Counted from the first letter of the stretch, positions 53,720 to 63,279 are shown. The stretch is DNA of 64,000 bases from Jatrophihabitans endophyticus (GCF_900129455.1 NZ_FQVU01000003.1:248001-312000); one strand, 5' to 3'. A program made the numbers and translations. Notes: a model not told the origin generated them from the letters alone.

Positions 53720-54855
53720 GGCCGCTCCCAGAACGCGGGGCCGATTGCTTCGTGGTAATCCGAGCGGGCGAAGAAGTACTGCCGCCCGTCGGCGTCGGTG
53801 GCGACGCCGAGCGGGAGCTTGGGCAGGCTGCGCGACGCGGGGCCGAAGACCGGCTTGGCGTCCTGCAGGACCTCGAACTGCGACTGGTGGCACGGGCACA
53901 GCAGGCGAGTGGTCTGCTGCTCGTAGAGCGAGGCGGGGCACCCGGCGTGGGTGCAGATCTTGGAGAACGCCAGGAACTCGGGGTTCTCGGCCGGCCATCC
54001 GAAGCTGGCCTGCCCCTTGCGGGCCTGCACCTTCTGGCCCGGCCGCAGCCGGATCAGCAGCGTCGGGGAGGACGCGCTGGTGACGCCGTTCTTGCCGCCG
54101 ACCTCGTCGCGGACGCCCGGGAAGACGGTGAGCAGGCCACCGGGCTCGAGGTCGTTGGGGCCGACCCGGTCGAAGTTCTCGAGCACCAGGGGCACGTGCT
54201 TCTCGCCGGCGGGTGCCCACTTCGGGTCGAAGAAGGTGTGGAACAGCGCGTTGCCCGGCTTCTTGATCATCGCGCCGACCAGGGCGACGAGCGGGACGGT
54301 CGCGAGCGCGCCGCCGGCCAGGCCGAGCGTCTTGAGGATCAGCGACCGACGGGGCAGGCCGGTGTCCTCGAGGCCCGCGAGCAGCGTGGCCTCGGTGTAG
54401 AGCTTGTCCTCTTCGGTGGACGGCTCGTCGTGACGGTCCTGGACCGTCTCCTCCTCGGGCATGAGCCACTTGGCCCACAGCACCATGCCGACACCGATGA
54501 AGACCAGCAGCGTGGCCAGCAGCGCGCCGAGCGCCGGGGTGAAGAAGCGGAAGTCCTGCGGGGTGCCGGGGAGGTGCCAGTGGAACGGGATCGCGATGAA
54601 CGCGACGATGAAGCCGACACCGGCGAGCGCGGCGATGAGGAAGCAGGCGGCGACGGCGCGCTCGGCGCGCTTCTCGGCCTTGGTCCCGCGGATCGGGAAG
54701 CGGTCGCGACGGTGGACGATGTGGATGCCGTCGACCTCGGCACCGGCGATCATGCCGTCCTCGGGCGACATCTCGCGGATCTCGGCCGCGGTCGGCTGCC
54801 GCACGGGGCCGCCGTGGGCGCCGGCGTGCGTGCCGGTCTCGGTCTCGCTGCTCAC
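53716..54855 (-). CDS. qcrA: Cytochrome bc1 complex Rieske iron-sulfur subunit
   Basis: 379 residues. Three membrane helices near 70-135 and 175-195, as in actinobacterial QcrA, then the Rieske domain with CTHAGCPAS (Cys, His) and CPCHQSQF (Cys, Cys, His) holding the [2Fe-2S] cluster. Moves electrons from quinol to the hemes of QcrC. GTG 54855. Operon ctaE-qcrC-qcrA-qcrB. Confidence 0.97.
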   Translation of the reverse strand: MSSETETGTHAGAHGGPVRQPTAAEIREMSPEDGMIAGAEVDGIHIVHRRDRFPIRGTKAEKRAERAVAACFLIAALAGVGFIVAFIAIPFHWHLPGTPQDFRFFTPALGALLATLLVFIGVGMVLWAKWLMPEEETVQDRHDEPSTEEDKLYTEATLLAGLEDTGLPRRSLILKTLGLAGGALATVPLVALVGAMIKKPGNALFHTFFDPKWAPAGEKHVPLVLENFDRVGPNDLEPGGLLTVFPGVRDEVGGKNGVTSASSPTLLIRLRPGQKVQARKGQASFGWPAENPEFLAFSKICTHAGCPASLYEQQTTRLLCPCHQSQFEVLQDAKPVFGPASRSLPKLPLGVATDADGRQYFFARSDYHEAIGPAFWERP

Positions 54856-54901
54856 TGGGTCCTCCCGGCCGGCTGCCCGGACGACGTGGACGTGCGGTGG
54901 G

Positions 54902-55819
54902 TCATCGGGTGCGCGCTCCGATCCACAGGATCGCGACCATCAGTGCGCCGACACCGGCGACCCAGATCACGACGGCTTCGGAGACCGGGCCGATGCGGGC
55001 GATGCCGGCACCGCCCGGGTCCTTGGAGGCCTTGAGGTTCTGCACGTAGGCGATGATCGCGCGCTTCTCGTCGGGCGTGATCGAGTTGTCGCTGAACACC
55101 GGCATGTTCTCGGGACCCGAGAGCATCGCGGTGTAGATCTCCTTGTCGGTGGCCTCGTGCAGGGACGGGGCCACCTTGCCCGCGGACAGCGGGGCGCCGC
55201 CGCCGGTCGTGCCGTGGCACGACGCGCAGTTCAGCCGGTACAGGGCGCCGCCCTCGGCGATCTGCTCGTCGGTGCCGCGCACCGTGCCCTCGGGCACGGC
55301 CGGCCCGCCGCCCACCGACTCGACGTACGCGGCGAGCTGCTCGGTCTGCGCCTCGGTGAACTTGGGCGTCTTGCGCTGGACGTAGGCACCCTGCGCCGCG
55401 ACGGGCATGCGACCGGTGATGACCTGGAAGTAGGTGGCCGCCGAGCCGACCCCGACCAGCGACGGACCCTGGCCCGTGACGCCCTCGAGGTTGGCGCCGT
55501 GGCAGGTGATGCAGCTGTTCTCGTAGATCTGCCGGCCGCTGGCGACGTCCGCGGCGCTGGCGCCGGGGCTGCTCTCGGCGCCGGAGGAGGTGGCGAACGC
55601 GGAATAGGCCGTGCCCATCGCGCCGAGGGCGGCGAGCAGCACGACCGCGCCGCCGACCCGGCGCCGCAGCCGCGGCGCACTCCGACGGCCGCGCCCGCGA
55701 CGCGAGGAGCGGGCGGCACCGGCGGATGTGTCATCGCCACCGGTCGCCGCGACGGCCGGCTCGAAGCCGATCTCGCCGGTGGCGTCGATGTCGTCGTCCT
55801 TCAACGGGTGCCCCTTCAC
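54902..55819 (-). CDS. qcrC: Cytochrome bc1 complex diheme cytochrome c subunit
   Basis: 305 residues. A cytosolic Asp/Gly/Arg-rich tail, one helix (about 54-75), two c-type domains with CITCH and CASCH heme-binding motifs, then a C-terminal membrane anchor (about 280-300). Two fused cytochrome c domains replace soluble cytochrome c and feed CtaC directly. GTG 55819 has no clear ribosome site, so the exact start is uncertain. Confidence 0.95.
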   Translation of the reverse strand: MKGHPLKDDDIDATGEIGFEPAVAATGGDDTSAGAARSSRRGRGRRSAPRLRRRVGGAVVLLAALGAMGTAYSAFATSSGAESSPGASAADVASGRQIYENSCITCHGANLEGVTGQGPSLVGVGSAATYFQVITGRMPVAAQGAYVQRKTPKFTEAQTEQLAAYVESVGGGPAVPEGTVRGTDEQIAEGGALYRLNCASCHGTTGGGAPLSAGKVAPSLHEATDKEIYTAMLSGPENMPVFSDNSITPDEKRAIIAYVQNLKASKDPGGAGIARIGPVSEAVVIWVAGVGALMVAILWIGARTR

Positions 55820-55878
55820 GGTCGGCGGGTGGTGCGGCTGGCGCCGGAACTCATGCGCCCGAACTCATCGGCCGGACC

Positions 55879-56502
55879 TCATCTGATGATGTAGATGACG
55901 GCGAACAGCCCGATCCACACCACGTCGACGAAGTGCCAGTAGTAGGACACCACGATCGCCGCGGTGGCCTGAGCGGGCGTGAACTTGCCCAGGGCGGTGC
56001 GGATCAGGAAGAAGATGAACGCGATCAGGCCGCCGATGACGTGCAGGCCGTGGAAGCCGGTCGTGAGGTAGAAGACCGAGCCGTAGCCGGTGGCCGAGAT
56101 GGTGTTGCCGTCGGCGACCTGCATGCGGTACTCGTTCGCCTGCCCGAGCACGAAGACCAGGCCCATGAGGAACGTGATGACGAACCAGCGGCGCAGCTTG
56201 AAGACGTCGCCCTTCTCCGCCGCGAACACGCCCCACTGGCAGGTGAAGCTCGACGCCACCAGGATGATCGTGAACGGCGTGGCGTAGCCCAGGCTGATCT
56301 CGATCGACTCGCCGTCGGGCAGCTTCATCGGCCAGTTGCTGCCGTGCACCGAGCGCAGCGTGAAGTACATCGCGAACAGCCCCGCGAAGAACATCAGCTC
56401 GCTGGAGAGCCAGACGATGGTGCCGACGCTGACGATGTTCGGGCGGGTCAGCGAGTGCACCTTGCTGGACTCGAAGCGGGGCGCAGCAGCTGTCGAGGTC
56501 AC
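55879..56502 (-). CDS. ctaE: Cytochrome c oxidase subunit III
   Basis: 207 residues, five membrane helices, the short actinobacterial form. [35 protein letters not shown] opens the protein in the usual way (only part cited here as context), with [10 protein letters not shown] and [14 protein letters not shown] near the end. Non-redox subunit of aa3 oxidase. GTG 56502. First gene of the ctaE-qcrCAB run. Confidence 0.95.
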   Translation of the reverse strand: MTSTAAAPRFESSKVHSLTRPNIVSVGTIVWLSSELMFFAGLFAMYFTLRSVHGSNWPMKLPDGESIEISLGYATPFTIILVASSFTCQWGVFAAEKGDVFKLRRWFVITFLMGLVFVLGQANEYRMQVADGNTISATGYGSVFYLTTGFHGLHVIGGLIAFIFFLIRTALGKFTPAQATAAIVVSYYWHFVDVVWIGLFAVIYIIR

Positions 56503-56594
56503 GCTCGTATTGTGCCCTGCCGGTACGACATCGCGGCGCCGGGGGTGGGTCGTGTTGCCCGAGCGTTACGCATGCCGCTGTGAGCCGCCCCAGC

Positions 56595-56630
56595 GGCCCC
56601 GGTGGCCGTCGGCGACGGCCCACCGGGGCC
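56595..56630. other. Strong hairpin in the divergent region before the receiver-trpD unit
   Basis: GGCCCCGGTGG pairs with CCACCGGGGCC and CCGTC with GACGG around a GGC loop, one bulged C: 16 bp in all. It lies between two genes that diverge, so it is not where a simple terminator is expected. It may be a leader structure, a protein site or a left-over terminator. Confidence 0.5.
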
Positions 56631-56685
56631 CGGTTCGGACCGTGGATACGATCGACGGACAGATCAAGCGAAGCGAGGGGCAGCG

Positions 56686-57105
56686 ATGTCGGTGGTGCCG
56701 GAGCGTGTGACGGTGCTCGTCTACAGCAATTCGGCCGACGTCCGGGCCCAGGTGCGCACCGCCGTGGGGCGCCGCCCCGCCCCCGACACCGGTCGCATCG
56801 ACTGGGTGGAGTGCGCCACCGGGATCGAGGTCGTGCGCGAGCTCGACCAGGGCGGCGTCGACCTGGCGATCCTCGACGGGGAGGCCCAGCCGACCGGCGG
56901 CATGGGCCTCGCCCGCCAGTACAAGTTCGAGGTCGAGGACTGCCCGCCCGTCGTCGTGCTCATCGCCCGCCGCCAGGACGGCTGGCTCGCGAGCTGGTCG
57001 CTGGCCGACGCCGTGATCAACTCGCCGGTCGACCCGGTCGAGAGCGCGCGGGTCGTGGCCGAGCAGCTGCGGCGCCGCCACAGCGGCATCCCCGTCGTCC
57101 GGTAA
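56686..57105 (+). CDS. Atypical response-regulator receiver domain protein
   Basis: 139 residues, a single CheY-like fold with no output domain. The Asp in [13 protein letters not shown] sits at the phosphorylation position. The acidic pair after the first strand is replaced ([10 protein letters not shown]) and the Lys-Pro of the last loop is missing (VINSPVDP), so ordinary phosphorylation is doubtful. ATG 56686 with GCGAGGGG upstream. It ends 4 nt before trpD, so the two are cotranscribed; the pairing is odd for a tryptophan gene. Confidence 0.8.
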   Translation: MSVVPERVTVLVYSNSADVRAQVRTAVGRRPAPDTGRIDWVECATGIEVVRELDQGGVDLAILDGEAQPTGGMGLARQYKFEVEDCPPVVVLIARRQDGWLASWSLADAVINSPVDPVESARVVAEQLRRRHSGIPVVR

Positions 57106-57109
57106 CGGC

Positions 57110-58180
57110 GTGGCGACCGCCTCGGACGCGCGGAGCTGGCCGGGCGTGCTGTCGGTGCTGAGCGTCGGTGGGGCGCTCTCGGCCGACGACACCGCGTGGG
57201 CCATGGACGAGATCATGGCCGGTAACGCGTCGCCGGCCCGGCTGGCCGCGTTCGCCGTGTTGATGCGCGCGAAGGGCGAGACGGCCGACGAGCTGACCGG
57301 GCTCGTGCGCACGATGCTCGACCGCGCGACGCCGCTGCAGGTGGACGGCCCGGCCGTCGACGTCGTCGGCACCGGAGCCGACCGCGCGCACACCGTGAAC
57401 ATCTCGACGATGGCCTCGCTGGTCGTGGCCGGGTCCGGGCGGCGGGTGGTCAAGCACGGCAACCGGGCCGCGACGTCGGCCTGCGGCGCCGCCGACGTCC
57501 TCGAGGAGCTCGGCGTGGTGATCGACCTGCCGCCGGCCGGGATCGCCCGCACGGTGGCCGAGGTGGGCATCGGGTTCTGCTTCGCCCGCACCTTCCACCC
57601 CGGGATGCGCCACGCCGGCCCGGTGCGCTCGGAGCTCGGCATCCCGACCGCGTTCAACTTCCTCGGCCCGCTCACCAACCCGGCTCGGGTGCGCGCCGCG
57701 GCCATCGGCTGCGCCGATCCGGAGATGGCGCCGGTGATGGCGGCCGTCCTCGCCGACCGGGACGACACCGCGCTCGTCTTCCGCGGCGACGACGGCCTCG
57801 ACGAGCTGACGACGACCACCACGTCGCGGGTCTGGCTCGCCGCCGCCGGCGCGGTGGCCGAGACCACCCTGGACCCGGCCCGGCTCGGCATCGCGGCGGT
57901 GACCTCGGACCAGCTGCGCGGCGGCGACGCGCCCTACAACGCCCAGGTGGTGCGCGACGTGCTGGCCGGCGGGGGCGGCGGCGCCCGCGACGCCGTCCTG
58001 CTCAACGCCGCCGCCGCGATCGCGGCCTTCGACGGCGTCGGCACCGGCGGCCTGAGTGCCGCCACCCTCGAGGACGCGGTGGCGCAGGGGCTGGCCGCGG
58101 CGACCGAGGCGGTCGACTCCGGCGCCGCCGCGACGCTGCTCGAGCGGTGGGTGGGCGCCAGCCGGGCGGCGGCGGGCTGA
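57110..58180 (+). CDS. trpD: Anthranilate phosphoribosyltransferase
   Basis: 356 residues. Second step of tryptophan synthesis from anthranilate and [22 protein letters not shown] is the PRPP loop (GTGGD is usual, here GTGAD), [23 protein letters not shown] and FAFxxFHP-type [11 protein letters not shown] bind anthranilate. No other trp gene is nearby, so it is a scattered or second trpD. GTG 57110. Lies next to ctaE as in mycobacteria (recalled Rv2192c). Confidence 0.95.
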   Translation: MATASDARSWPGVLSVLSVGGALSADDTAWAMDEIMAGNASPARLAAFAVLMRAKGETADELTGLVRTMLDRATPLQVDGPAVDVVGTGADRAHTVNISTMASLVVAGSGRRVVKHGNRAATSACGAADVLEELGVVIDLPPAGIARTVAEVGIGFCFARTFHPGMRHAGPVRSELGIPTAFNFLGPLTNPARVRAAAIGCADPEMAPVMAAVLADRDDTALVFRGDDGLDELTTTTTSRVWLAAAGAVAETTLDPARLGIAAVTSDQLRGGDAPYNAQVVRDVLAGGGGGARDAVLLNAAAAIAAFDGVGTGGLSAATLEDAVAQGLAAATEAVDSGAAATLLERWVGASRAAAG

Positions 58181-58221
58181 CGCGCTCGCCGGTCCGTGCC
58201 GCCCGCGCGGATACTGGGGCG

Positions 58222-59364
58222 GTGAGCAGTTCGCGCATCCCCCGGCTCGCGCTCGTCGCCTGGGCCGTCGCCCTGGTGACGCTGGCCGGACTCGCCCTCG
58301 CCGTGGCGCACTACCTCGCCGCCGACACCGGACACCATCACCACTCGGCCGCGGCGGCACTGACCCGGGGCGGCGGGGGCGAGATCACCCGGCCGCTGCA
58401 CTCGGTGCTGTTCACCGCGTGGCACCTCGACGCCACCGCGCTCGCCGTCGTCGTCGTGCTGGCCGCGGCGTACCTGACCGGCGTCGCGCTCGTGCCGGTG
58501 CGCTCGCCCGGGCAGCGGTGGCCCCTGCGGCACACGGCGTCGTTCCTGCTCGGCCTCGCGGTCGCCGCGTTCGCGACGAACGGCAGCATCGCCGTCTACG
58601 ACCAGGTGCTCTTCAGCGCCCACATGGCCGGGCACCTCGCGCTGGTGATGGTGGCCCCCGCGCTGCTGATGTGGGGCCGGCCGCTGCGGCTGCTGATCAC
58701 GGCGTCGGCGCCGGCCCGGGCCCGTCGCCGGGAGTCCGTGCTGCGGGGCCGGACGGTCGCGGTGCTCACCGCGCCGCCCGTCGCACTCGCGATGTACACC
58801 GTCGTCATCGTCGGCAGCCACCTCACCGGGCTCATGGACGTCGTCATGCGCAACGACTGGGCCGGGCAGGCCGAGCACCTCGGCTACCTGGTGGCCGGAT
58901 GCTGGTTCTTCGTGCTCGTCGTCGGCGACGAGCCGATCCGGTGGCGGCTCGGCTCGCCCGCGCGCTGGCTGCTGCTCGCGATCGCGATGGCCGTCGACAC
59001 GTTCACCGGCATCATCCTCATGCAGGGGACGACGGCGGTCGGGCTCGTGCCGTCCGCACTCGCCGTGGACGCCCTCGGCGACACCCGCACCGGCGGCGCG
59101 ATCATGTGGTTCGGCGGGGACGCGATCATGGCCGTCGTGATGGTCGTGCTGGTCGTCGACTGGCTGCGCAACGTCGACCACCGCCCGGCCGAGTCCGGCT
59201 GGCTCGAGCAGGCCCGTACCGCGACCTTCGTCGCCCACACCGCCGACGGTGACCGCCCGGCCGACCGGGACGACGAGCCTCGCGGCCCGGTGGGGGACAT
59301 CGACACCGACGACGACGCGCACGCCGCCTACAACCGCTGGCTGGCCCGCATCGACCAGCGCTGA
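58222..59364 (+). CDS. Cytochrome c oxidase assembly factor CtaG-like (caa3-type) membrane protein
   Basis: 380 residues, seven or eight membrane helices. Caa3_CtaG family signs: LFTAWHLDATAL, FSAHMAGHLALVMVAPALLMWGRPLRLL, and AEHLGYLVAGCWFFVLVVGDEPIRWRL. Several His in membrane segments (a HHHH run at about 39-42) could bind copper. Probably helps metal insertion into the oxidase encoded nearby. Acidic cytosolic tail of 60 residues. GTG 58222. Confidence 0.9.
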   Translation: MSSSRIPRLALVAWAVALVTLAGLALAVAHYLAADTGHHHHSAAAALTRGGGGEITRPLHSVLFTAWHLDATALAVVVVLAAAYLTGVALVPVRSPGQRWPLRHTASFLLGLAVAAFATNGSIAVYDQVLFSAHMAGHLALVMVAPALLMWGRPLRLLITASAPARARRRESVLRGRTVAVLTAPPVALAMYTVVIVGSHLTGLMDVVMRNDWAGQAEHLGYLVAGCWFFVLVVGDEPIRWRLGSPARWLLLAIAMAVDTFTGIILMQGTTAVGLVPSALAVDALGDTRTGGAIMWFGGDAIMAVVMVVLVVDWLRNVDHRPAESGWLEQARTATFVAHTADGDRPADRDDEPRGPVGDIDTDDDAHAAYNRWLARIDQR

Positions 59365-59380
59365 GCCGCCGGGGGAGCGT

Positions 59381-59659
59381 TCAGTCCAACCCGATGCTGA
59401 AGGTGCTCTCCAGGTCGTGCCGGCTGTAGGCCCGGAACGCGATGTGGGTGTCGGTGTGCAGCACGCCGGGCACCTTGGACAGCCTGCCCGCGATGACCTC
59501 GGCGATGGCATCGAACTCGCGGACCCGGACCAGCGCGACGAGATCGACGTCGCCGGCCACCGAGTAGACCTCGCTGACGCCGTCGAGCTCGGCGATCGCC
59601 CCGGCGACCTCGGGGATCTTGTCGGCCTCGACGCTGATCATGACGATCGCGGTGATCAC
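59381..59659 (-). CDS. Lrp/AsnC ligand-binding (RAM) domain protein
   Basis: 92 residues: only the regulator-of-amino-acid-metabolism domain, beta-alpha-beta twice (AIVMISVEADKIPEVA; VAGDVDLVALVRVREFD; VLHTDTHIAFRAYSRHD). No HTH, so it does not bind DNA alone. It may sense amino acids or modulate a full-length Lrp protein. GTG 59659. Lies 16 nt downstream of the DEDD-GIY-YIG nuclease gene. Confidence 0.9.
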   Translation of the reverse strand: MITAIVMISVEADKIPEVAGAIAELDGVSEVYSVAGDVDLVALVRVREFDAIAEVIAGRLSKVPGVLHTDTHIAFRAYSRHDLESTFSIGLD

Positions 59660-59675
59660 GCGGGGCGCTCCGGAG

Positions 59676-61460
59676 TCATCCGGTGACAGTAGCGCGGGCC
59701 GGCCGGGCCGCCATGGGAAGGCGACGGCGGTCGCGGAACGGGTCGGCGCCGGGGTGGTCGGCCGCGAGGTAGGTGCTCATGCGACCGGCCCCGAACGCGG
59801 GCATCGCCCACGGCGCGCTGGCGTCGACGAGGCGGGTGCCGTCCTGCTCGAGCCAGCGCAGGATGCACTCGGTCTCCTCCGCCAGCGGCGCGTGGCTCGG
59901 ATCGACGACGTCGGCGGTGGCGCGCAGCGCGTCGACCACCGGCCAGGGCGGCACCCCGCGGGCCGCGACGCCGGCGGCGGCGAGCCGCCCCGCGCGCACC
60001 ACGACGAGCTCCCACCCGCCGTGGCCGTCGGGACGCGCGGCGACGAGCTCGCCGACCGCACGGACGGCGGAGAGCCGTTGCATGCGCGCGCACGCCCGCA
60101 CGACCGTGGTGATGCGGTCGCGCACCACCCCGGCCTGCTCGTACCGCTGGGCCGCCGAGAGGGCCGCGATCCTGGCCTCCAGCGGCGCGACGAGTGGCCG
60201 GACGTCTCCCGTCCACGCCGACGCGACCAGGCCCACCAGCGCGGCGTACTGCTGCGGCGTGGTGCCGCCCTCGCAGGGCGCGTCGCAGCGCCCGATGCCG
60301 GCGAGCACGCAGGCCGCCCGCACGACGCGGCGCAGCGAGAGCCGATCGCTGCACTGCCGTAGCGGCACGGCGTCGTGGATCGCGTCGCGCACGACCTCGG
60401 CCTGCCGCTGGTTGCGCAGCGGGCCGAGGTAGGAGGCGCCGTCGTCGCGGGCCTCGCGCACCACCGACAGCCGCGGGAACGGCTCGACGGTCAGCTTGAG
60501 CCACACCGCGCGCTCGGGGAACTTGGAGCGGCGGTTGTAGCGCGGTTTGTGGGCTGCGATGAGGCGCAGCTCGCGCACCTGGGCCTCGAGGGTGTGGGCG
60601 CACTCGATCGGGTCGACCCGTTCGGCCAGGCCCACCATCTCGCCCATGCGCGAGCGGGTCTCGCTCGCGACGAAGTACTGCCGCACCCGCGAGCGCAGGT
60701 TGCGGCTCGTGCCGACGTAGAGCGGCGTGCCCTTCGCGTCGCGGAAGACGTAGACGCCGGGCCGCGCGGGCAGCCCCTCGGCCAGGTGGCGCTTGCGGCG
60801 CTGGGCCTCGCTGACCTGCGCGGTGAAGGCGCGCAGCTCGGGCAGCGAGTGCACGCCGAGGTTGCCCAGCCGCTCCAGCAGCCCGTGCAGGACGTCGACG
60901 GTCGCCCGCGCGTCGTCGAGCGCCCGGTGGGTGGGCCTGGTCGTCGCGCGGAAGAACGGCGCGAGCGTGGCCAGCTTGCAGTTGGGGACCTCGTCGCGGG
61001 TGAGGACGCGGCGCGCGAGCACGGCGGTGTCGACCACCGCGGGACCGGGCCAGGGCAGCGCCAGCTCGGTGCACGCGGCCTTCAGGAACCCGATGTCGAA
61101 CGGTGCGTTGTGCGCGACGAGGATGGCGCCCCGCGCGAACTCGAGGAAGGCGGGCACGACCGAGGAGATGGTGGGCGCCGACACCACCATGGTGTCGGTG
61201 ATGCCGGTGAGCACGCTGACGAAGGCCGGGATCGACCGTCGCGGGTCGACCAGCGTCTGGAACTCGCCGAGCACCTGACCGCCGCGCACCTTGACGGCGC
61301 CGACCTCGGTGATGGCGTCGCTGGCCGCCGCCCCGCCCGTGGTCTCGAGGTCGACGACGACGAAGGTGATGTCGCGCAGCGGCTCGGCGAGCTCGTCGAA
61401 GCTGAGCTGCAGCCCGCCGGAGGGGCCGGGGTGGGGGAGTCGGTGCGTGGCCGCCGTCAT
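59676..61460 (-). CDS. DEDD exonuclease fused to a UvrC-like GIY-YIG nuclease
   Basis: 594 residues. Residues 30-195 are a DnaQ-type 3'-5' exonuclease: FVVVDLETTGG, VAHNAPFDIGFL, HRALDDARATVDVL (DEDDh). Residues 225-305 are GIY-YIG: GVYVFRDAKGTPLYVGTSRNLRSRVRQYF. The rest follows UvrC (cysteine-rich CVLAGIGRCDAPCEG, UVR-like helices LSAAQRYEQAGVVRDRI). It lacks UvrC's C-terminal RNase H-like nuclease, so like Cho it would cut only once. ATG 61460 without a clear ribosome site. Confidence 0.93.
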   Translation of the reverse strand: MTAATHRLPHPGPSGGLQLSFDELAEPLRDITFVVVDLETTGGAAASDAITEVGAVKVRGGQVLGEFQTLVDPRRSIPAFVSVLTGITDTMVVSAPTISSVVPAFLEFARGAILVAHNAPFDIGFLKAACTELALPWPGPAVVDTAVLARRVLTRDEVPNCKLATLAPFFRATTRPTHRALDDARATVDVLHGLLERLGNLGVHSLPELRAFTAQVSEAQRRKRHLAEGLPARPGVYVFRDAKGTPLYVGTSRNLRSRVRQYFVASETRSRMGEMVGLAERVDPIECAHTLEAQVRELRLIAAHKPRYNRRSKFPERAVWLKLTVEPFPRLSVVREARDDGASYLGPLRNQRQAEVVRDAIHDAVPLRQCSDRLSLRRVVRAACVLAGIGRCDAPCEGGTTPQQYAALVGLVASAWTGDVRPLVAPLEARIAALSAAQRYEQAGVVRDRITTVVRACARMQRLSAVRAVGELVAARPDGHGGWELVVVRAGRLAAAGVAARGVPPWPVVDALRATADVVDPSHAPLAEETECILRWLEQDGTRLVDASAPWAMPAFGAGRMSTYLAADHPGADPFRDRRRLPMAARPARATVTG

Positions 61461-61657
61461 GCTCGGCAAGCTAGGCGCGGGGTCCGACGATTTCGCTCAA
61501 CCAGGCCTCCCGCGCGTCGCGACGTCGCCGACGGTCGACGGCCGTCACGGGTGCCGTCACGCGGCGCGCGGAAATTGTCGGAGGCCGGACCTAGCGTCGC
61601 CGGCAGGCCGTCACCGGACGGCGCGTCGCCCCGAAACCGCTCGCGAGGGAGCCACCG

Positions 61658-61876
61658 ATGCTCATCGACTGCCAGACCTGTGTCGCACGCGACATCGCCT
61701 GCGACGACTGCGTCGTCACGGTGCTGCTCGGCGCACCGGCACCGCCGCGCACGGCCCCCGCGGTCGAGCTCGACGACGCCTCGCGCGCAGCGATCGACCA
61801 GCTGGCGAACGCGGGGCTGGTGCCGCCGCTGCGGCTCGTGGCGCCGACGACCGCCCGCCGGCGCGACATCGCGTGA
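61658..61876 (+). CDS. Small protein with paired CxxC motifs
   Basis: 72 residues. The N-terminus has LIDCQTCVARDIACDDCVVT: four Cys as CxxC-x8-CxxC, able to hold Zn or an Fe-S cluster. The rest is a helix-forming segment (DDASRAAIDQLANAGLVPP) and a basic end. ATG 61658 with GCGAGGGAG upstream. Similar short proteins occur before the c-di-AMP-controlled NlpC genes of actinobacteria (from memory). Role unknown. Confidence 0.75.
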   Translation: MLIDCQTCVARDIACDDCVVTVLLGAPAPPRTAPAVELDDASRAAIDQLANAGLVPPLRLVAPTTARRRDIA

Positions 61877-61927
61877 CGCATTCCGGGCATTTCGCCGACG
61901 GTGGCCGCGACACGCGCACCCCCGCCG

Positions 61928-61956
61928 TTGCACGGGGACGGGGCTCGTCGTAACCT
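61928..61956 (+). promoter_or_regulatory. Promoter for the c-di-AMP riboswitch-NlpC transcript
   Basis: TTGCAC (61928-61933), exactly 17 nt, TAACCT (61951-61956). The start would fall near 61963, about 47 nt before the aptamer. Best sigma70-like pair seen in the window. Confidence 0.6.
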
Positions 61957-62009
61957 TTCCGAGACCTAATCGGTTCCACGGTGACTGCCAGGTCACCGCC
62001 GAGCAGGTT

Positions 62010-62187
62010 CCGCCGAATTGCTGCGACGACGTCGTGTCGCCCGTCCACCGACGGCCGAGATCACGTCAGCGAACCGGGGACCCAATCAGTCCCGGGGTGA
62101 ATCGGTACGGCGTCGACACGTCATCCGCGTCGACATCGTCCGTAGGGCTTCTTCCCGCCCGAACCCGTCAGCTAACCCGGTAGGCGG
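62010..62187 (+). promoter_or_regulatory. c-di-AMP riboswitch (ydaO-yuaA class)
   Basis: Recognised by conserved blocks: CCGCCGAAT at the 5' stem, GAACCGGGG, GGGGTGAATCGG, TAGGG-CTTC-TTCCCGCCCGAACCCG, then TCAGCTAACCCGGTAGGCGG closing the P1 stem (CCGCC 62010-62014 with GGCGG 62183-62187). In actinobacteria this class stands before resuscitation-promoting and NlpC/P60 wall hydrolases and lowers expression when c-di-AMP is high. The ribosome site AAGGAG follows at about 62197. The rest of the 337-nt gap 61877-62213 holds only the promoter and leader. Confidence 0.9.
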
Positions 62188-62213
62188 TCGAGGAAGAAGG
62201 AGTTCCGCCGACA

Positions 62214-63242
62214 GTGGCGATCCGTTTCATGCACCGCGCCCGGCCCGCGATCGTGGTGGCCGCCCTGGCCGCGACCACGGTCGTCGCCCCCACCCTCGCT
62301 TCCGCGTCGCCGTCCGCGCCGCGCCGGGAGCCGTCGATCGCCGACGTGCAGAAGCAGCTCGGCCACCTCGCCGAGCAGAACTCCCAGCTCGTCGAGCGCT
62401 ACAACCAGGCCCGGGTGAACGTCGCCAAGCGCGACAAGGCCGCCGCGCGTGCCAAGACCGCCGAGACCACCGCGCGCACGACCTACCGCAGCGCTCGTCT
62501 CGCGTTCGCGCAGAACGTGCAGGCGCAGTACCAGGCGGGCTCGCTGGGCGCGGCCGGTGCGCTGCTCGACAGCAACAGCGGCCCGAACTACCTCGACCGG
62601 CTCGAGACGCTGGGCATGATCTCCAGCTACGACTCCGATCTCGTGACGCGTCTCGAGTCCGCCCGCACGCAGGCCGAGACGCAGGCCGACCGCGCCCGCA
62701 CCGCGCTCGCCGCGGCGAGGAAGGAGCGCGACGGCATCGCCGGCAAGCGTGACGCCGTGACCAAGCAGATCGACAAGTACAAGGACCTGCTCAGCACCCT
62801 CAACGCCAAGCAGCGCGCGCGCTTCCAGCGCTCCAGCAGCCCGTCGGTCGCGACCTCGAAGATCAAGGACCTGCCCGGTGCCGGCACGGCCGCGGCCAAG
62901 AAGGCCGTGGCGTTCGCGCTGGACCAGGTGGGCGAGCCCTACGTCTTCGGCGCCGCCGGGCCCAGCTCCTGGGACTGCTCGGGGCTGACCATGGGCGCGT
63001 GGCAGGCCGGCGGCGTCAGCCTGCCGCACTCGGCCGCCGACCAGTTCAACTACGGCAAGCACGTCGGCCTGGACTCGCTCAGCCCGGGCGACCTGATCTT
63101 CATGTACCAGCCGATCGGGCACGTCACGATCTACATCGGCGACGGCATGATGGTCTCGGCGCCGACCGAGGGCCAGCCCGTCGAGGTCGTCCCGGTCAGC
63201 TCGTTCAGCAGCGACATCGTCGGCGCCACCCACCTGGGCTGA
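62214..63242 (+). CDS. Secreted NlpC/P60 endopeptidase with coiled coil (RipA/RipC-like)
   Basis: 342 residues. A signal peptide (residues 1-32, ending ASAS), a long coiled-coil region 35-210 rich in Ala/Arg/Lys/Glu, and a C-terminal NlpC/P60 domain with Cys in WDCSGLTMGAW, His in GHVTIYIGDG. Coiled coil plus NlpC is the pattern of actinobacterial Rip hydrolases that split daughter cells. Start GTG 62214 is 11 nt after AAGGAG; ATG 62229 is too far from it. Controlled by the c-di-AMP riboswitch upstream. Confidence 0.93.
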   Translation: MAIRFMHRARPAIVVAALAATTVVAPTLASASPSAPRREPSIADVQKQLGHLAEQNSQLVERYNQARVNVAKRDKAAARAKTAETTARTTYRSARLAFAQNVQAQYQAGSLGAAGALLDSNSGPNYLDRLETLGMISSYDSDLVTRLESARTQAETQADRARTALAAARKERDGIAGKRDAVTKQIDKYKDLLSTLNAKQRARFQRSSSPSVATSKIKDLPGAGTAAAKKAVAFALDQVGEPYVFGAAGPSSWDCSGLTMGAWQAGGVSLPHSAADQFNYGKHVGLDSLSPGDLIFMYQPIGHVTIYIGDGMMVSAPTEGQPVEVVPVSSFSSDIVGATHLG

Positions 63243-63279
63243 CGCCGCCGGTACCGGTCCTGCTGCGCATACTCGGCAG

